Source: Narthecium ossifragum (Eukaryota; Streptophyta; Magnoliopsida; Dioscoreales; Nartheciaceae). From it: a DNA stretch of 64,000 nucleotides. The number at the start of each line of letters is the position of its first letter. The first letter of the stretch is position 1. The stretch lies in assembly GCA_963920575.1 (NCBI GenBank), contig OY986973.1, forward strand, positions 12,913,397-12,977,396. The letters are read 5' to 3'. The notes beneath the pieces are model-generated. The model was not told where the DNA came from and did not search any database. It worked only from the letters and a program-made list of their open reading frames with translations. Position numbers and translations under genes: made by a program. Shown here in pieces: positions 34,161-48,157 of the stretch.

Positions 34161-36215
34161 ATCATGAAACCTCTCTCCTGAACATGTTACCAGGAGGCCA
34201 AGGAACAGTAACATGCAGGATCACCTTTACCCAAGCAGGATTCCCATGCCTTGGAGACCCATGTCGGGAACGCATCGACAACCATCCTTAGCACTTGGCC
34301 TTGGAGAAGCGACACGACCTCTAAACCTCAAACAATACAATATTCCAGTCCGACTTCTTAATAATCCTCGAATGATATCAAACATGATCATTGATGACAA
34401 TGACGTCCTAATCCTCGACTACCCAAACCCCGGTCCTAGGGCTAGATCCGGGCTACCCAAACCATCGCCTACCACCTAACCTGATGCTTCTAATGCAATC
34501 AAATGCAAGCAATGCTCAGGCACAAGAATACAGGAATAGTAGCATGCAACAATATGCCAAGATAACATACACGGGCTAGGCGAAGCATCAAGCTTGCCGG
34601 AGGGTAAACATAGCAAGGGTTCAAGCAATAAGGATCTATCTAGCAAAGCTATAATAACAAGTATCCAACAGATCAAAATTCGGCATTACAACGGCGTCCA
34701 CAGCCGTTAACCGCAATTTCTACAACGGGGGCACAACCCCGGCCACACAAATAATAATCAAATACATCTGTAATATACAACATGCCACAATTACAAATTA
34801 ACATCAACTAGGGCACACCTTCGGCCATTTAATTAGCTAAACATCCCAAGGGGCACAACTCCCTTGGTTCAACCACAAGCTAAGTATACATGTAAATAAG
34901 CATGACATGTAATTAATTGCTAATTAAACAAGGATGATTTATATCTAACTAACACATGCCGAAAATCAAACAATTAATCATCTAAAAACCATCCATTAGA
35001 ACATGCGAATCCTTGAGATTACTAGGAATACTAATTTCATGCATCTCGAAGAGTTAAACACGGTAAAACACCGAAAATCCGCTAAATAACCAAATCCCAT
35101 ATTTCTACATTAAACCCTAGTTAGAGGCGAGGAAATCTCATCAATTCGACGTCCAAACGACATCGAATTAAAAATTAAACTTGGACAAATGTAGATTAGC
35201 ATACTAGGAACATGCAGCCCAATAATTGGATCTAATTGATGTCTCATTTCCACAGATTTTACTAATCAATTTCTTAATCTCTGTTTCGCAGCAGTTTAGG
35301 AAACAATTCGTCAAAAATCGTAGGAAAATCTAAAAATCATGAAATCAGTGGCAATCGAAAGATAACTCAATGATCTACAACTTCCATCTTGAAAGTTTCA
35401 CGAGATCATGTTCACACAGCTCACAAATCGAGCTCGAACGCGACTGTTCATCGAAGAACAGGGAACCGACAAAAATCCGGGAAAAACATGCTTAAATCCA
35501 GCATAAATCGAAATCAAATCCTCCCAAACTTAGATCAGTTGTTAAGCATGCTTAGAGGGACTAATTAGCACATAGAAATCAATAGATCAAACAATCAAAC
35601 CCTAGATCTAGCTTATCCTAAAGATATAGGTAGAAACCCTACCTTAAACGCAAATCCAAGCTTCAATCCGCCGTGATCCACCATCCCCTGTCGTCGCCGT
35701 CGTCTCCAGCTCGCCGGAGAGCCGCCGGGGAAGGGACGGGGTCGCCGCGGGAGAGAGGGAAGGTTGCCGCGGGAGAGAGAAGGGAAGGAAGGAGGGGGCT
35801 TGGGCACGGGAAAGCAGGGAAGGAAGAGAAGGAAAAGAAAAAGAAAGGAAAAGAAAAGGAAAGGAAAAGAAAGAGAGAAGGAAAGAGAGAGAAAGTAAAT
35901 AGGAGAGAGAAAAGAGGGTTAAGCCACTTAAGTGGCTCTGCCGGTTCAGACGAACCAACTGATCGGACTGAATCCGATCTGGCTCCAAGTTGCGATCTCT
36001 ACTGGATCTACTCAATCACGTACATCAATCAAGGCCGTGTGTGTACTACGCGGGTGTGAAACCTACCGCCAAGGCGCAATTTACCAAATTGCCCTTCGGG
36101 TCCAAAAACAGCGATGCGATCAACCGATCGCAACCCAAGGCCAACCAGGCCAAACCACAAAACCAGACCCTCGACCTACCGCGGTCAGACCGGGTTGGAG
36201 GAACGGGTCCTCACA

Positions 36216-39062
36216 GGTTTCATCCGTGCCAGCACGTCACCTTGGGCAGCTCCTGTGTTGTTCGCAAAGAAGAAGGACGGTACGCTTCGTCTTTGCATTG
36301 ATTACAGGAAACTAAACAGGGTGACGGTGAAAAACAAGTATCCGATGCCGAGGATCGATGACTTGTTCGACCAGCTCCGAGGCTCTTCGGTCTTTTCGAA
36401 GATCGATCTCCGTACCGGCTATCACCAGTTGAGGATCCGGGATTGCGACATCCCGAAGACGGCTTTCCGTACGAGGTACGGGTTGTACGAGTTCACGGTG
36501 ATGCCGTTCGGCTTGACGAACGCACCAGCGGCGTTCATGGATCTGATGCAGAGGGTCTTCCGACCGTACTTAGATCAGTTCGTGGTGGTTTTCGTCGACG
36601 ACATCCTAGTCTACTCACGTATTGGGGAGGAGCATGAGCAGCATCTGAGGACAGTGTTGCAGTTGTTGAGGGGGCATAGGCTATATGCCAAGGCCTCCAA
36701 ATGTGAGTTCTGGCTTCCTGAGGTACAGTTTCTCCGCCATGTGGTGTCAGTGGTAGGCATTTCAGTTGATCCGGCCAAGGTGGAGGCAGTACTACAGTGG
36801 CAGAGACCGACGGCAGTGTTCGAGGTCCGCAGCTTCCTCAGCTTGGCGGGTTACTACAGGAGGTTCGTGCGGGACTTCTCCAGGGTTGCAGGGCCGCTGA
36901 CCAGGTTGACACAGAAGGCGGTCCCATTTGTTTGGGACGAGGCGTGCGAGCAGGCGTTCATCCAGTTGAAGACCAGACTGACGAGTGCACCGATCCTGAT
37001 AGTTCCAGAGTGAGGCGTCGGCTATAGTGTCTTTTGCGACGCCAGTGGGGAGGGTCTAGGCTGTGTGCTTATGCAGGAGGGCCATGTGGTGGCCTACGGT
37101 TCCAGGTAGCTGAAGACCCATGAGAGGAACTATCCAGTCCACGATCTCGAGCTTGCAGCGGTTGTCTTTGCTCTTAAGACGTGGCGGCACTATCTCTACG
37201 GTGAGCGGTTCCTGGTGTACTATGATCATAAGAGTTTGAGGCACGTGTTCACCCAGCGTGACCTGAACCTCAGGCAGTGGCGGTGGATGGAGCTTCTAGA
37301 GGACTACGACTTCGAGTTGCATTACCACCCTGGTAAGGCAAACGTCGTAGCAGACGCTCTCAGCAGGCAGACCAGGGACAACATAGTGACCTTGGCAGCG
37401 ATGTCAGCTCGGCAGTGGCAGATGTTAAAGACAGTTAGTCAGTTCAGGCTTGACTTCAAGGACCAGGCGACAGGCGGTTTCCTGTATGATGTTCGCAACA
37501 TCCCAGTTCTTTTGGCTAGAGTGGTCGAGGCAAAGGCTGGGGACCCAGAGCTTGTGGAGACCCGTGCTGCGGTTGGCACCGAGCACGCGGTTGAGCGCTG
37601 GACAGTGTCGGCAGACAGCAGTCTACTCTTCAGAGGCAGAGTTGCAGTTCCAGCAGACCCCGCGCTACGAGAGGAGATCCTTCACGAGTTCCACCACTCC
37701 TGTTTCGCCGTTCACCCCGGGAGCACCAAGATGTACCACGATCTGCGCCAACAGTTCTTGTGGTGCGGGATGAAGAGGTCAGTAGCTGAGTTCGTTTCCA
37801 GATGCCTCACCTGTCAGAAGGTGAACGCAGAGCACAGACGGACCCCAGGTTTGCTGCAGCCACTTCCAATGCCAGAGTGGAAGTGGGAACATATAGCGAT
37901 GGACTTCGTCACCGGGCTACCCAGGTCACCGAGAGGGAATGATGCGATTTGGGTCATCGTTGATCGACTGACCAAATCGGCTCATTTCCTCCCCATGAGG
38001 ACGACAGATCCAGTTGCCAGACTGAGCCAGAGGTTCATTGACGAGGTGGTACGACTGCACGGCATCCCAGTGTCGATAGTGTCAGACAGAGATCCCAGAT
38101 TCACCGACAGGTTCTGGAGCAGCTTCCATTTCACGCCCCGACACAGAAAACCCATCCGAGCCGAGGCGTGAGGGTTCCTATCACTATTCTCGACTCGGAT
38201 GGGTTTTCTGGGTCGGGGCGTGACATTCCAGGACTCCTTGGGGACGACACTGACTTTCAGCACAGCTTTTCACCCTCAGACAGACGGGCAGTCGGAGCGG
38301 ACTATCCAGATCTTGGAGGACATGCTCAGAGCATGTGTACTAGACGCTGGAGGTACTTGGGAGCAGCACGTGACTCTGGTGGAGTTTGCCTACAACAACA
38401 GCTTTCAGGCCAGTTTGGGTTTTGCACCCTTTGAGGCGTTGTACGGCAGACCGTGTCGCTCACCTGTGTGTTGGACGGAGGTTGGGGAGGCGTCCCTTAC
38501 CGGTCTGGACATCATCAGACAGTCATCAGAGAGGTTGGCTCAGATCAGGCAGAGGCTTCTGACGGCGCAGAGTCGGTAAAAGAGCTACGCAGACCGCAGG
38601 CGACGTCCCCTGGAGTTCGCAGTTGGCGACAGAGTGCTACTGAAGGTGTCCCCGCGCAAAGGGTCGATCAGGTTTGGTAGCATGGGCAAGCTAGCGCCGA
38701 GGTTCACTGGCCCGTTTGAGATCATCAAGCGCGTTGGAGCAGTCGCCTACCAATTGGCTCTACCCCCGCCCATGTCAGCAGTTCACCCCACCTTCCATGT
38801 ATCGATGCTGAGAAAGTACATTCCAGATCCATCTCACGTGATTAGCCACGACGACATTGAGGTTGAGGAGGACGCCACCTACATAGAGCAGTCAGTGCCG
38901 ATCTTGGACAGACGGGATCAGGTGCTGAGAGGCAGATCGTTACCGTTGGTCATGGTCAGATGGAGGCATGGCAGCGCAGAGAGTCTGACATGGGAGCGAG
39001 AGGATCGCATGCGTCGGGAGTTTCCCCGACTGTTCACCTCTTCAGGTAGTTCCTTGTGGTGA
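36216..39062 (+). pseudogene. Element B pol: RT, RNase H, integrase, chromodomain-like tail
   Basis: The frame starts within RT ([21 protein letters not shown]) because upstream pol is lost. RT follows with [25 protein letters not shown] and the catalytic FVDDIL (about 36595). RNase H (FCDASGEGLG, then the TRP-box-like [12 protein letters not shown]) contains a TGA at about 37012 and a TAG at about 37107. Integrase follows: the zinc-binding HHCC segment (HHSC...HPG...CLTCQ), the first Asp in [10 protein letters not shown], the second in SDRDPRF and the Glu in HPQTDGQSER. A 97-bp palindrome (38129-38225) cuts the core between the last two, and a TAA lies near 38578. The C-terminal region has SVPILDRRDQVLR and VMVRWRHGSAESLTWERED, a chromodomain-like tail. 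Confidence 0.93.
38129..38225. mobile_element. 97-bp palindromic insertion made of two LTR ends (TSD TTCCA)
   Basis: TTCCA flanks it at 38124-38128 and 38226-38230, and its removal restores integrase reading (WSSF then QDSLG). The left 60 bp is the reverse complement of the 3' end of a B-family LTR; the right 36 bp is the same LTR end in forward orientation. The arms pair over about 37 bp with three mismatches, so both termini are the LTR's 3' terminus. Confidence 0.9.
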
Positions 39063-39129
39063 GCGTTGGCGCCCCTAGTTGTAGCCTTGTTTGTGCAGGT
39101 AGGCCTAGTTGATTCTTTTTCCCCGGCTT

Positions 39130-39176
39130 TATCCTTATTGAATTTCGGGACGAAATTCTTTTTAAGGTTGTTAGGT
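39130..39176 (+). promoter_or_regulatory. Region upstream of the 3' LTR of element B (PPT region)
   Basis: AATTTCGGGACGAAATTC, a segment common at this place in Tekay/Del chromoviruses, is followed by TTTTTAAGG. The purine run next to the LTR is short (AAGG) and the last bases before it are TTGTTAGGT, so the tract is degenerate. Confidence 0.6.
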
Positions 39177-39709
39177 TGTGAGGGCCCGTCCCTCTGACCT
39201 GGCTCGACCGCGTGGGTCGAGGGCCATTTTCCTGTTGATTTGTTCCGCGTCGGGCACGATCGAGCGATCATGTGGCGATTTCGATCCCAGGGGCATTTTG
39301 GTAAATATGCTCCCTGGTGATCAGTTTCACACCCGTGTTTCACACACGGTCTTGGATTGATGTATGTGTTTGATTAGAACCTTAAGGGCGCGTCCGATCG
39401 GGAAAGATCGAATCGGACGGCTGAGATCGATCCTAATCTCTATATGAGGCCTGTCCCTTTCTCTCTCTTTCCTTCTTCTTCTTTACTGTCGTTTTCTCTC
39501 TCTCTCTCCTACGGCTGTGCTAGGGCTTCGGAGCGCGGCTTTTGAGGCGCGGATCTTGGCGGTTTGACTAGTTGGACGCGTGGAGGAGTTGCCCTACTTG
39601 CCCAAGTAGGTGTTTCTACCTCGATCTCGTGATCAGGTTTTCCTAGGATAGGTTTAATGCCTTTTTGATGTAGGAATACTTATTAGAATGTTATGTAGCT
39701 CATTGCACA

Positions 39710-41947
39710 TGTCGCGCCCCGACCCGCGAAAGCCCAACCGGGCCGGGCGACGCGAACCGGAACCTTACGAAACGCGGAAAAAGACGGCGAGGGTTCCCTC
39801 TAACCTATTGGTCTCCCTAACAATTCACCAAAAGCACCCTCAATTTCAAAAACAATAATTTAATAATCCTTGAACCACAGATTACAAACCCAAGTGAATT
39901 TAATATACATATCCTCGGAGAGGGGAAGATTCAAATACAACATTACTCCCATAGGAGACTATCTAACATAGGGTAAAAGCAGTAAACGATCACCACCTCT
40001 CAAAGTCCACCAGGCGCCGCCGCACCGCCGACCAACTGCCCGGTAGGGGCCACAGAAGAAGAACTGACGCCTGCACCTGCAAAACGCAGCCCGGGTAGGT
40101 GTGAGCACCAAGCTCAGTAGGGTTCTACACTACGTCACACAGAAGGAAGAGGGAAACGCAACAGTGTTGCCCTCAAGCCAGACTCGAGTGTGCTGCAAGG
40201 GTCCCATAACTCTTCACCGGTGGCACCCTCAACACCTGGCTCGAGGCCGACACGACCTCTAATCATCATCAAGCAACAGGTCTACCAGTTCTCTAGGCCT
40301 ATCATCAAATTCGACTGGACACCACAATTCGAATCGGGTCCAAACTAACCAACCCCGGTCCTAGGGCTAAGTCCGAGCTTCCAGCCTCGGGACGGTGACC
40401 CACAGATCACCCACGCCCTAACCAATGCAACTAATGCACAACAGAGAATGCATGCTATGAACATACACAGATAAGAAGTAAAGCATGCAACAGTATGGCA
40501 AACATCATATAAGTCAACCGGATCGCTGCAGCGGTACTACCAACCTCTGCCAGCCGATCCGCAGCGGGTCTCGGCATTACGACGGTACCGCGGCCGTCAA
40601 CCGCGGACACCTGCAACGGGAAGCAACCCCGAAAACGATGATGAACAGTAAACATATAACATTATAATCCGAAATATAATATTATATTCAAAAGACCAAA
40701 CCCTCTACTTAGAGGCTAATTGATCCCGTCGATCCGACGTCCAAACGACGTCAGATTCAAGATCCAACTTAGCCATCAGTAGATCAACATGCCGGGATCA
40801 ACATATCCAAAATGCATAATCATCCAACGGTTGGATTAACGGGAAAATATTAATCAAAACCACTAAAAATAGACCATAAAACACCACCAGTCAGCTTTGG
40901 GATCGATCCGGAATGTTTGGATCGATCCAGAAAATATTGGATCGATCCGAACAGCTTCAAACCAGCTTCCGATCAGCCTCGTCGCAGGTCACGAGAAAAA
41001 TCACCACAATTCGTAGAAAAATCGGAAAAGTACGAAATAAGTTGGAATGAAAAGATAACTCAAAGATCTACAACTTTTATGTTCATCATAAGTCAATATC
41101 ATGTACGTACCGCCCGAAAAACGCGCCGCAAGCCGACTGTTCTTCAAGAACAGCAGAAACCGGAAAATCTGAGATTAATCATGCATAAATCCTACTAAAA
41201 TCTCAACAAAAGATCATGAAACTTATATCAGAAATTCTATTAGGCAAGAGAAAGCCAACAATACAAAGATCAACAAGATCGAACGGCTAGATCTAGAGAA
41301 CACCCCTAAACAACTCACGTAGGTAGAACACCTACCAGAAACGCACTCCTCGGCTGATTCCCTGCGAATTGGTCAGCAACAAGGTTCCAAACCACTTCAG
41401 GGATCTTCCTCTCGTTGTCACGGATCCAACGAGTCTTAGAAGACCCAAAACGGTGGCCGAAGGAGGGATAACGGAGGGGAAGAAGATGGCTGCCGGAAAC
41501 AGGGGAAAAACAGAACCGCGGGAGGAAGAAGGAAGGAAGAAGAAAGGAGAAGGAGGAGGAGAAGAGGAAGAAAAGGAGGGAAAAGGGGAAGGGGAAAGCC
41601 GGGAAGGGAGGGGAAAAGGGGAAGGAGGGGAGGGAAAGTCCTCCCTTTCTGACAAGAGAGAGCGACGGCCAACGGTGGCCGTCCTCGCAAAGGAAGACAC
41701 CGACATGCTACAGTGTCTGGATCGATCCAACACCATGCTGGATCGATCCAAGACAAGGATGGATCGATCCAACACATTTGGATCGATCCGAACAGGTCAA
41801 AAACCCCTAACAGATCTAATCGAACACAAATATCAATCAGAGGCTGTGTGTGCACACGCGAGTGTGAAACAAACGACAAGGCGCAATTTACCAAATTACC
41901 CTTGCGGTCTACAACAAGCCACAGGGGTAGAGGGACATGTCCTCACA
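39710..41947 (-). mobile_element. Solo LTR, family D (TSD GCACA/ACACA)
   Basis: 2238 bp, TGTCGCGCCCCG to GTCCTCACA, so the LTR sense strand starts TGTGAGGAC. Flanks GCACA (39705-39709) and ACACA (41948-41952), one mismatch. Family D shares its ends and one internal block with family B but differs elsewhere. It contains GGATCGATCC words at about 40900-40945 and 41715-41795. Confidence 0.88.
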
Positions 41948-42312
41948 ACACATGTGTTGTGGATGGTTTGAAGTATTCCTACCTTGCGATTTCCGTATTC
42001 TAACAGTTGGTTTCCGTATTATCGCCGTTTTGTCGGTTTTCGACCGTTTTGACCTAGATAGGAGATTTAACCATCAAAAATGTGATTTCTTCACACCATT
42101 GGCTTCCCCATCGTTAATTATGCATGCTTGCAAAATCTCATTGTTTTCCAACAAGATTTGATGGGGTTGAAATCCAAGAAATTGGATTTCCGGCACTGTT
42201 CTAATGAACAGGGCAATAGGCCTGACGGTCGACCATTGGATCGATCGTCAAGCGTTGATAAGCTTTTCCTGGGCCTCACGGTCGACCGTCAGGCTCTGTG
42301 TGGTTTTTGGTC

Positions 42313-44845
42313 TGTCGCGCCCTGACCCGGGAAAGCCCAACCGGGCCGAGTGACGCGAACCGGAACCTACAAACGCGGAAAACAAAGCTGGCGAGGGTTC
42401 CCTCTATCCTATTGGTCTCCCTAACAATTCACCAAAAGCACCCTCAATTAAAACAATATTAATTAGCAAAACCTCGAACCACAGATTTAAAACTCAAAGT
42501 ATTAAATATACATATCCTCGGAGAGGGGAAGATCCAAAATACAACATCACTCCCGTAGGAGACTAACTAACCAAAGGTAAAAGCAGTAAATATCGCCACT
42601 CTCAAAATCCACCAGGCGCCGCCGCACCGCCAACCAACTGCCCGGTAGGGGCCACAGAGGAAGAACTGACGCCTGCACCTGCAAAACGCAGCCCGGGTAG
42701 GTGTGAGCACTAAGCTCAGTAGGGATCTACACTACGCCACACAGAAGAAAGAGGGAAACGCAACAGTGTTGCCCTCAAGCCAGACTCGAGTGTGCTACAG
42801 AGGGTCCCATAACCCCCCACCGGTGATCTCTAGGCATATTCAGCCATGGTCACCCCAACGGATTGGGCCCATCCTGGATACACCTAGTGTTGCAGGGTGC
42901 CAGCTGTGGTCACCCAACACGGACTGGGCCCACACTGATCCCCTACTGGCAGGAACGGACACTGCCCAAAGAACAAGACCCGCCACCGGTGGCACCCTCA
43001 ACACCTGACTTGAGACCGACACGACCTCTAATCATCATCAAGCAACAGGTGTACCAGTCCTCTAGGCCTATCATCAAATTCGACTGGACACCACAATTCA
43101 AACCGGGTCCAAACTACCCAACCCCGGTCCTAGGGCTAAGTCCGAGCTTCCAGCCTCGGGACGGCGACCCAAAGATCACCCACGCCCTAACCAATGCAAC
43201 TAATGCACAATACAACAATGCATGCTATGACATACACAGATAAGAAGTAAAGCATGCAACAGTATGACAAGCATCATGTAAGTCAACCGGATCGCTGCAG
43301 CGGTACTACCGACCGCTGCCAGCCGATCCGCGGCGGGTCCCGGCATTACGACGGTACCGCGACTATCGACCGCGGACTCCTGCAACGGGAAGCAACCCCG
43401 AAAACGACGATGAACAGGAAACAATATAATATTATATTCCAAAATATAATATTATATTCAAAACACTCAAAGCCTCTACTTAGGGGCTAATTGATCCCCT
43501 CGATCCAACATCCAAACGACGTTGGATTCAAGATCCATCTTAGCCATCAGTAGGTGTATATACCAGGATCAATATATCCAAAATCCATAATCATCCAACG
43601 GTTGGATTAACGGGAAAATACAAATCAAAACAGCTAATCAAACTAACTTACCAATTAATTGCTGCAACGCAGCCCTCCAGCAAACAATTCATAACAAATC
43701 GTAGAAAAAAATCAGAAAAATACGAAATCAGTTGGGTTAGAGAGTAGACTCAAAGATCTACAACTCTCATGCTCATCACAACCCAAGATCAAGTACGTGC
43801 CGGTCGAAAAACACGCCGCAAGCCGGCTGTTCTTCAAGAACAGCAGAAAACAGAGAATCCGAACATAATCATGCATAAAACCTACTAAGATCTCAACCAA
43901 AGATCATGAAACTCAAATCAGTAATTCTACTATGCATGAGGAATCAAACAAGACAAAGATCAATAAGATCCAACGGCTAGATCTAAAGAAAACCCAAAAA
44001 AAACACAAGTAGGTAGAAGAACCTACCGAAGAACGCTAATCCCGGCTGATCCCTCGCAACCAGTCACCAACAAGCCTCCAAACCACACCAGGAGCCTTCC
44101 TCTCGTTGCCATGGATCCAACGAGCCTGAGAACACCCAATTTGATGGTCGGAGGAGGGAGAACGGAAGAGGGGAAGGTGGCTGCCGGAAAAACAGGGGAA
44201 AAGAACCGTTGGGAGAGAAGAAAAGAGAAGGGAAGAAGAAGAAGGAAGAAGGGGAAGAAGAAAAGGAGGAAAGGGGGAGGGGACAGCCAAAAAAGAGGGG
44301 GAAAAGGCGAAGGAGGGGAGGGAAAGTCCTCCCCTTCTGACAGGAGAGAGCGACGGCCAACGGCGGCCGTCCTCACGAAGCAGAAAAGACACCGACGCGA
44401 TTCCGATCGATCGCTCCAAGGAGCGATCGGTCGCTCGCGCCCCGGATCGATCCCAACACTAAGTCGGATCGATCCCAACACCAAGTCGGATCGATCCGAG
44501 CGGGTCAAAACCCACCGACTCGCTCACGAGTCCGATCGATCGTTCCAAGGAGCGATCGATCGCTCAAGGGTCGTCAGCTGCCCAAAGGCAAGCTTGCGCG
44601 CGTCCGAGCTGGGATCTTCCGATCCCGGGTCCACCTAACCATTCTAAACAAGCACTAACACATACAAGGTCAGTGTGTGCACACGCGAGTGTGAAACAAA
44701 CCAACAAGGCGCAATTTACCAAATTGCCCTTGTGGTCCAAGAAACAATGCGATCCACCGGATCGCGCGCTCGACGCGAAACAAACCAACGAGCCACGGGC
44801 CCGACCCAGCTGGTCGACCCAGGAGTAGAGGGACGGGTCCTCACA
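42313..44845 (-). mobile_element. Solo LTR, family D (TSD TGGTC)
   Basis: 2533 bp, TGTCGCGCCCTG to GGTCCTCACA, with TGGTC at 42308-42312 and 44846-44850. Collinear with 39710-41947 over most of its length, with an extra stretch at about 42815-42985. The inner region 44398-44575 carries palindromic GATCGATCG/GGATCGATCC words. Confidence 0.92.
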
Positions 44846-47350
44846 TGGTCTCTCAGAGTCGATGCTCGGATCGACCGCGAGTTCTCCTTATTTTTCTATT
44901 TGCCTCACGGTCGACCGTCGGATCGACCGTCAAGCTCTGTTTGGTTTTGGGCTCTCCAGGGTCGATGTCCAGATCGACCGTCGCCCTTATGGTTTTCCTC
45001 GTTTTGGTCTCACGGTCGACTGCTGCATCGACCGTGTGATACGAGTCGATCCGACTCGACCAACTGGATCCGAACCCAGAAGAGAAACCAAACTGGTTCA
45101 GCCTCTTTCCTAGTTTGACTTAGACTTCCCTAGTTCAAACTAGAGTATTTGATTAGGATTTATCATTAGTCTTTTATATTTAATTGAGTCCTATTTGATA
45201 TTTGATTGTTATGAATTAATTAAGAGTCCATTTGAGTTAGGAAGTTGAGTTGAGTCAGAAAGCCTTATTACTTGCTAATTAAGCAAGGGGGTTTTTAGTT
45301 GGATTAGGACTCTGTCAAGGTCTCTCTATAAAAAGACCTTAGTAGTTTGTATTAGGTTATGCATGAGATGAATGATGATGAATAGTTGATAGAATATCTT
45401 AGTAGTAGAATATCATAGGAGTAGAAGTAATGTAGATTCCACCAGATATCCACCATCGATCCACCTTCTTCCCCGTCGGTCATCTTCTCCGCAGCCGGCA
45501 CCGTCTCCACCGGTATTTCTCCATCCCCGATACTTTCTCTCTCCTCCACGTCATCGCCACGTCGTGCCACGTCAGCACACTATTCATCATCTCCTTCCTC
45601 TCTCTCCCGTGTCCTAACCCTAGCCTCACCGCCGTCTCGCCTCTCCGGCCACCCCCGCTGCCATCCAAGACTACCATCCTCTTCCCCAAGCCCTCACGAC
45701 TTCGGCAAACCCCTTCACCGCCCCGTTCGTGTTCTCCGGCGTCTTCCCCGGCAACCTCAACTTCACAGCCACCGTCCGCCGTCCCCCATACGACCCGATC
45801 TCACCTAAACCTTCCTAAAACCTTCCTTGTCTCCCCACGACCCTTTCCCGACCATCTTCCCGACGTCCCAAGCCTCCTGCCGAGCTCCCCGTCGTCCCTG
45901 ACGCCGGTCAACCCAACCCACCGCCGTCGACCACCCAGATCTGGCCGATCCGCCACCCAACTTCCAGATCCGAGCCGTTGGATCTCCTCCCCACCGTCCT
46001 ACGACCTTCCCTGCCACTATCCCGACCGCCGCCGCTGCCCCTACGCCGGCGATCGACTCCGGCGACTCCTCAACCCTTGGATCGATACTAGCTCATCCCA
46101 GCCAACCTTGACCAAATTGACTCAGCCACTTCAGTCAAGTCCATTTCGGTTCAGCCAGTTCAAACCTAATCTAGACTCAGCCAATTAATCCAGATCCAAC
46201 CCAATTCAATTCCTTGAGCCAATCAACCAATCAGACTTGACCAATTCCAGTCCAACCCCAATCAGGCTCAGCCTGTCATGCCCCGTCCCAGAAAACCCAT
46301 CCGAGCCGGGACATGAGGGTCCTAAATCTAATTCTAAAATCGAACGGCGAGAGTCTCCCATGTATTTCTCAATTTAAATTATGTATAATTATAATCTTCA
46401 CAATAAATTAAAATGATAAATCTAACAGTTCTAAATTTCAACATTAATACAATTCTACTATTATCATTTAATGACACAGGTTCTTGTGCAACATCTCTTT
46501 ACACAATAATTCCACCAACCCTCATCACATAATTTAATACAGACAATCAAATCCTTGAAGAGGGAAATTATACATTTAATCAAACTGCAGATTTACAACT
46601 ATTAACAAAAGGGAAAACTCCAGGATCGTCAAGTACTCCTCGAAACTCCAAGTCCGCGATCAGCTCGAGAATAGCGCGCCAACGCCCAGAAGATCACCTG
46701 AAAGGAAAGGACTGCATCGACCTGCATCGCCGATGCAGCCCAGGTAGGAGTGAGCAACAAAGCTCAGTAGGATTCTACGCTATTCTACGGTACACTGAAG
46801 GGAGGAAAACAACAACTGTGTTGTCTCTCCGCCTAAGTCTAAGGAATGCCAAGGGTCCCATAACCCTATCAATGTCCCAAGGGCTCCCGTCATGAACCTC
46901 TCTCTTGAACATGTTACCAAGATCACCCTAAGCACCAACAGGGGAACAGTACCATGCGGGATCACCCTTACCCAAGCAGGATTCCCATGCCTTGAGGACC
47001 CACGTCGGGAACGCATCGACATCCATCCTTAGCACTTGGCATTGGAGAGACGACACGACCTCTAAACCTCAAACAATATAATATAATATTTCAGTCCGAC
47101 TACCTAATAATCCTCGAATGATATCAAACATGATCATTGATGACAATCACGTCCTAATCCTCGACTACCCCAAACCCCGGTCCTAGGGCTAGATCCGGGC
47201 TACCCGAGAACCCCGGATCGACGATCGAAACCATCGCCTACCACCTAGCCTGATGCCTCTAATGCAATCAAATGCATGCCTCAGGCACAGGAATACAGGA
47301 ATAATAGCATGCAACAATATGCCAAGGCAACATACACGGGCTAGGCGAAG

Positions 47351-48157
47351 TGATACGATGCACCTTCTCAAGGGCTTTCGTACCGGGTCTCTTGCCTTAT
47401 CTTAGATCCTCTTTAGCCAAATCTATGGCTAGGTCGAGAGATACCTTTAGGGTTTTAGGAGAAGGACCCTAGGTATTCGACGAGGAAGACGAAGACTAGA
47501 GGAGGAGATGGATGAGAAGAGGGATACCTTGCAGCTCCTCTAGGGTTGGCTGGCTTCTCTTGGAGATCCAAGCCTTGGAGAACGTGGTGGATGGCTGGTA
47601 GTGGTGATGATGGTGGCGAAGGAGTGGACGGCAGCGGAGAAGGAGACCGGTGATGGAGAAGGACCGGCTGTAGAGAGAGATGAAGGTGGCTGGTGGATTA
47701 TGAGGAAACTAGGTTACATCTACTCCTAGGATTTATCTCTACTAAATAATAACTCTCATAAATTCGTCCATGCATAATTACAAGCTATGGAGGTCCTTTT
47801 ATAGAGGCCTCAAGAGAGTTCTACTACAACCTGAATACTACCTTGCTTTAATCAGCAAGTAACCAGACTTTCCTAATAAGACTCAATCTTATCTCAACTT
47901 CCTAATAACAAGGACTCATAATAGGAACTGATTTAAGCAAATCATAAACTGAACTCAATCTAGGAAACTGACTCAATCAAGATAACTACTAACTAGGAAA
48001 TCAACTAAGTAAGCAAACCAGCTAGGAATAGGATTCCTTTGGCCGGCTGAGCTTAGAACGCCCAAAGGGACTTGGGTGCAGCCAACTCCTTGGCGTGGGC
48101 CCATCCAAGCAAGGACGTGGGTCCCTTCTTGGAATGGCTCGGTTCGACCTCGTATCA
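47351..48157 (-). repeat. 3' LTR of the F2 element
   Basis: 807 bp, TGATACGATGCACC to GACCTCGTATCA on the plus strand. Confidence 0.95.

Larger units (their letters stand above)
28577..36215 (-). mobile_element. Inverted partial copy of the B family (LTR, PBS, start of gag)
   Basis: On the minus strand: a full LTR (36215 down to 28962, TGTGAGGACCCG to GGGGCGTGACA), PBS (28947-28958), a leader matching that of element B (GTCCCAGGGATAGGATTAGG in both), and the N-terminal gag region including VNPLWFKDNVGDPSTVED (28594-28776). It stops near 28577. The right end is an intact LTR terminus abutting element B's RT; the left end is broken and no TSD pair exists. An insertion followed by a deletion that removed its 3' half and part of element B explains this best. 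The LTR is split by the F1 element. Confidence 0.85.

Noticed and set aside
37056..37244. Minus-strand ORF within pol
   Set aside because: Antisense shadow of the RNase H region.
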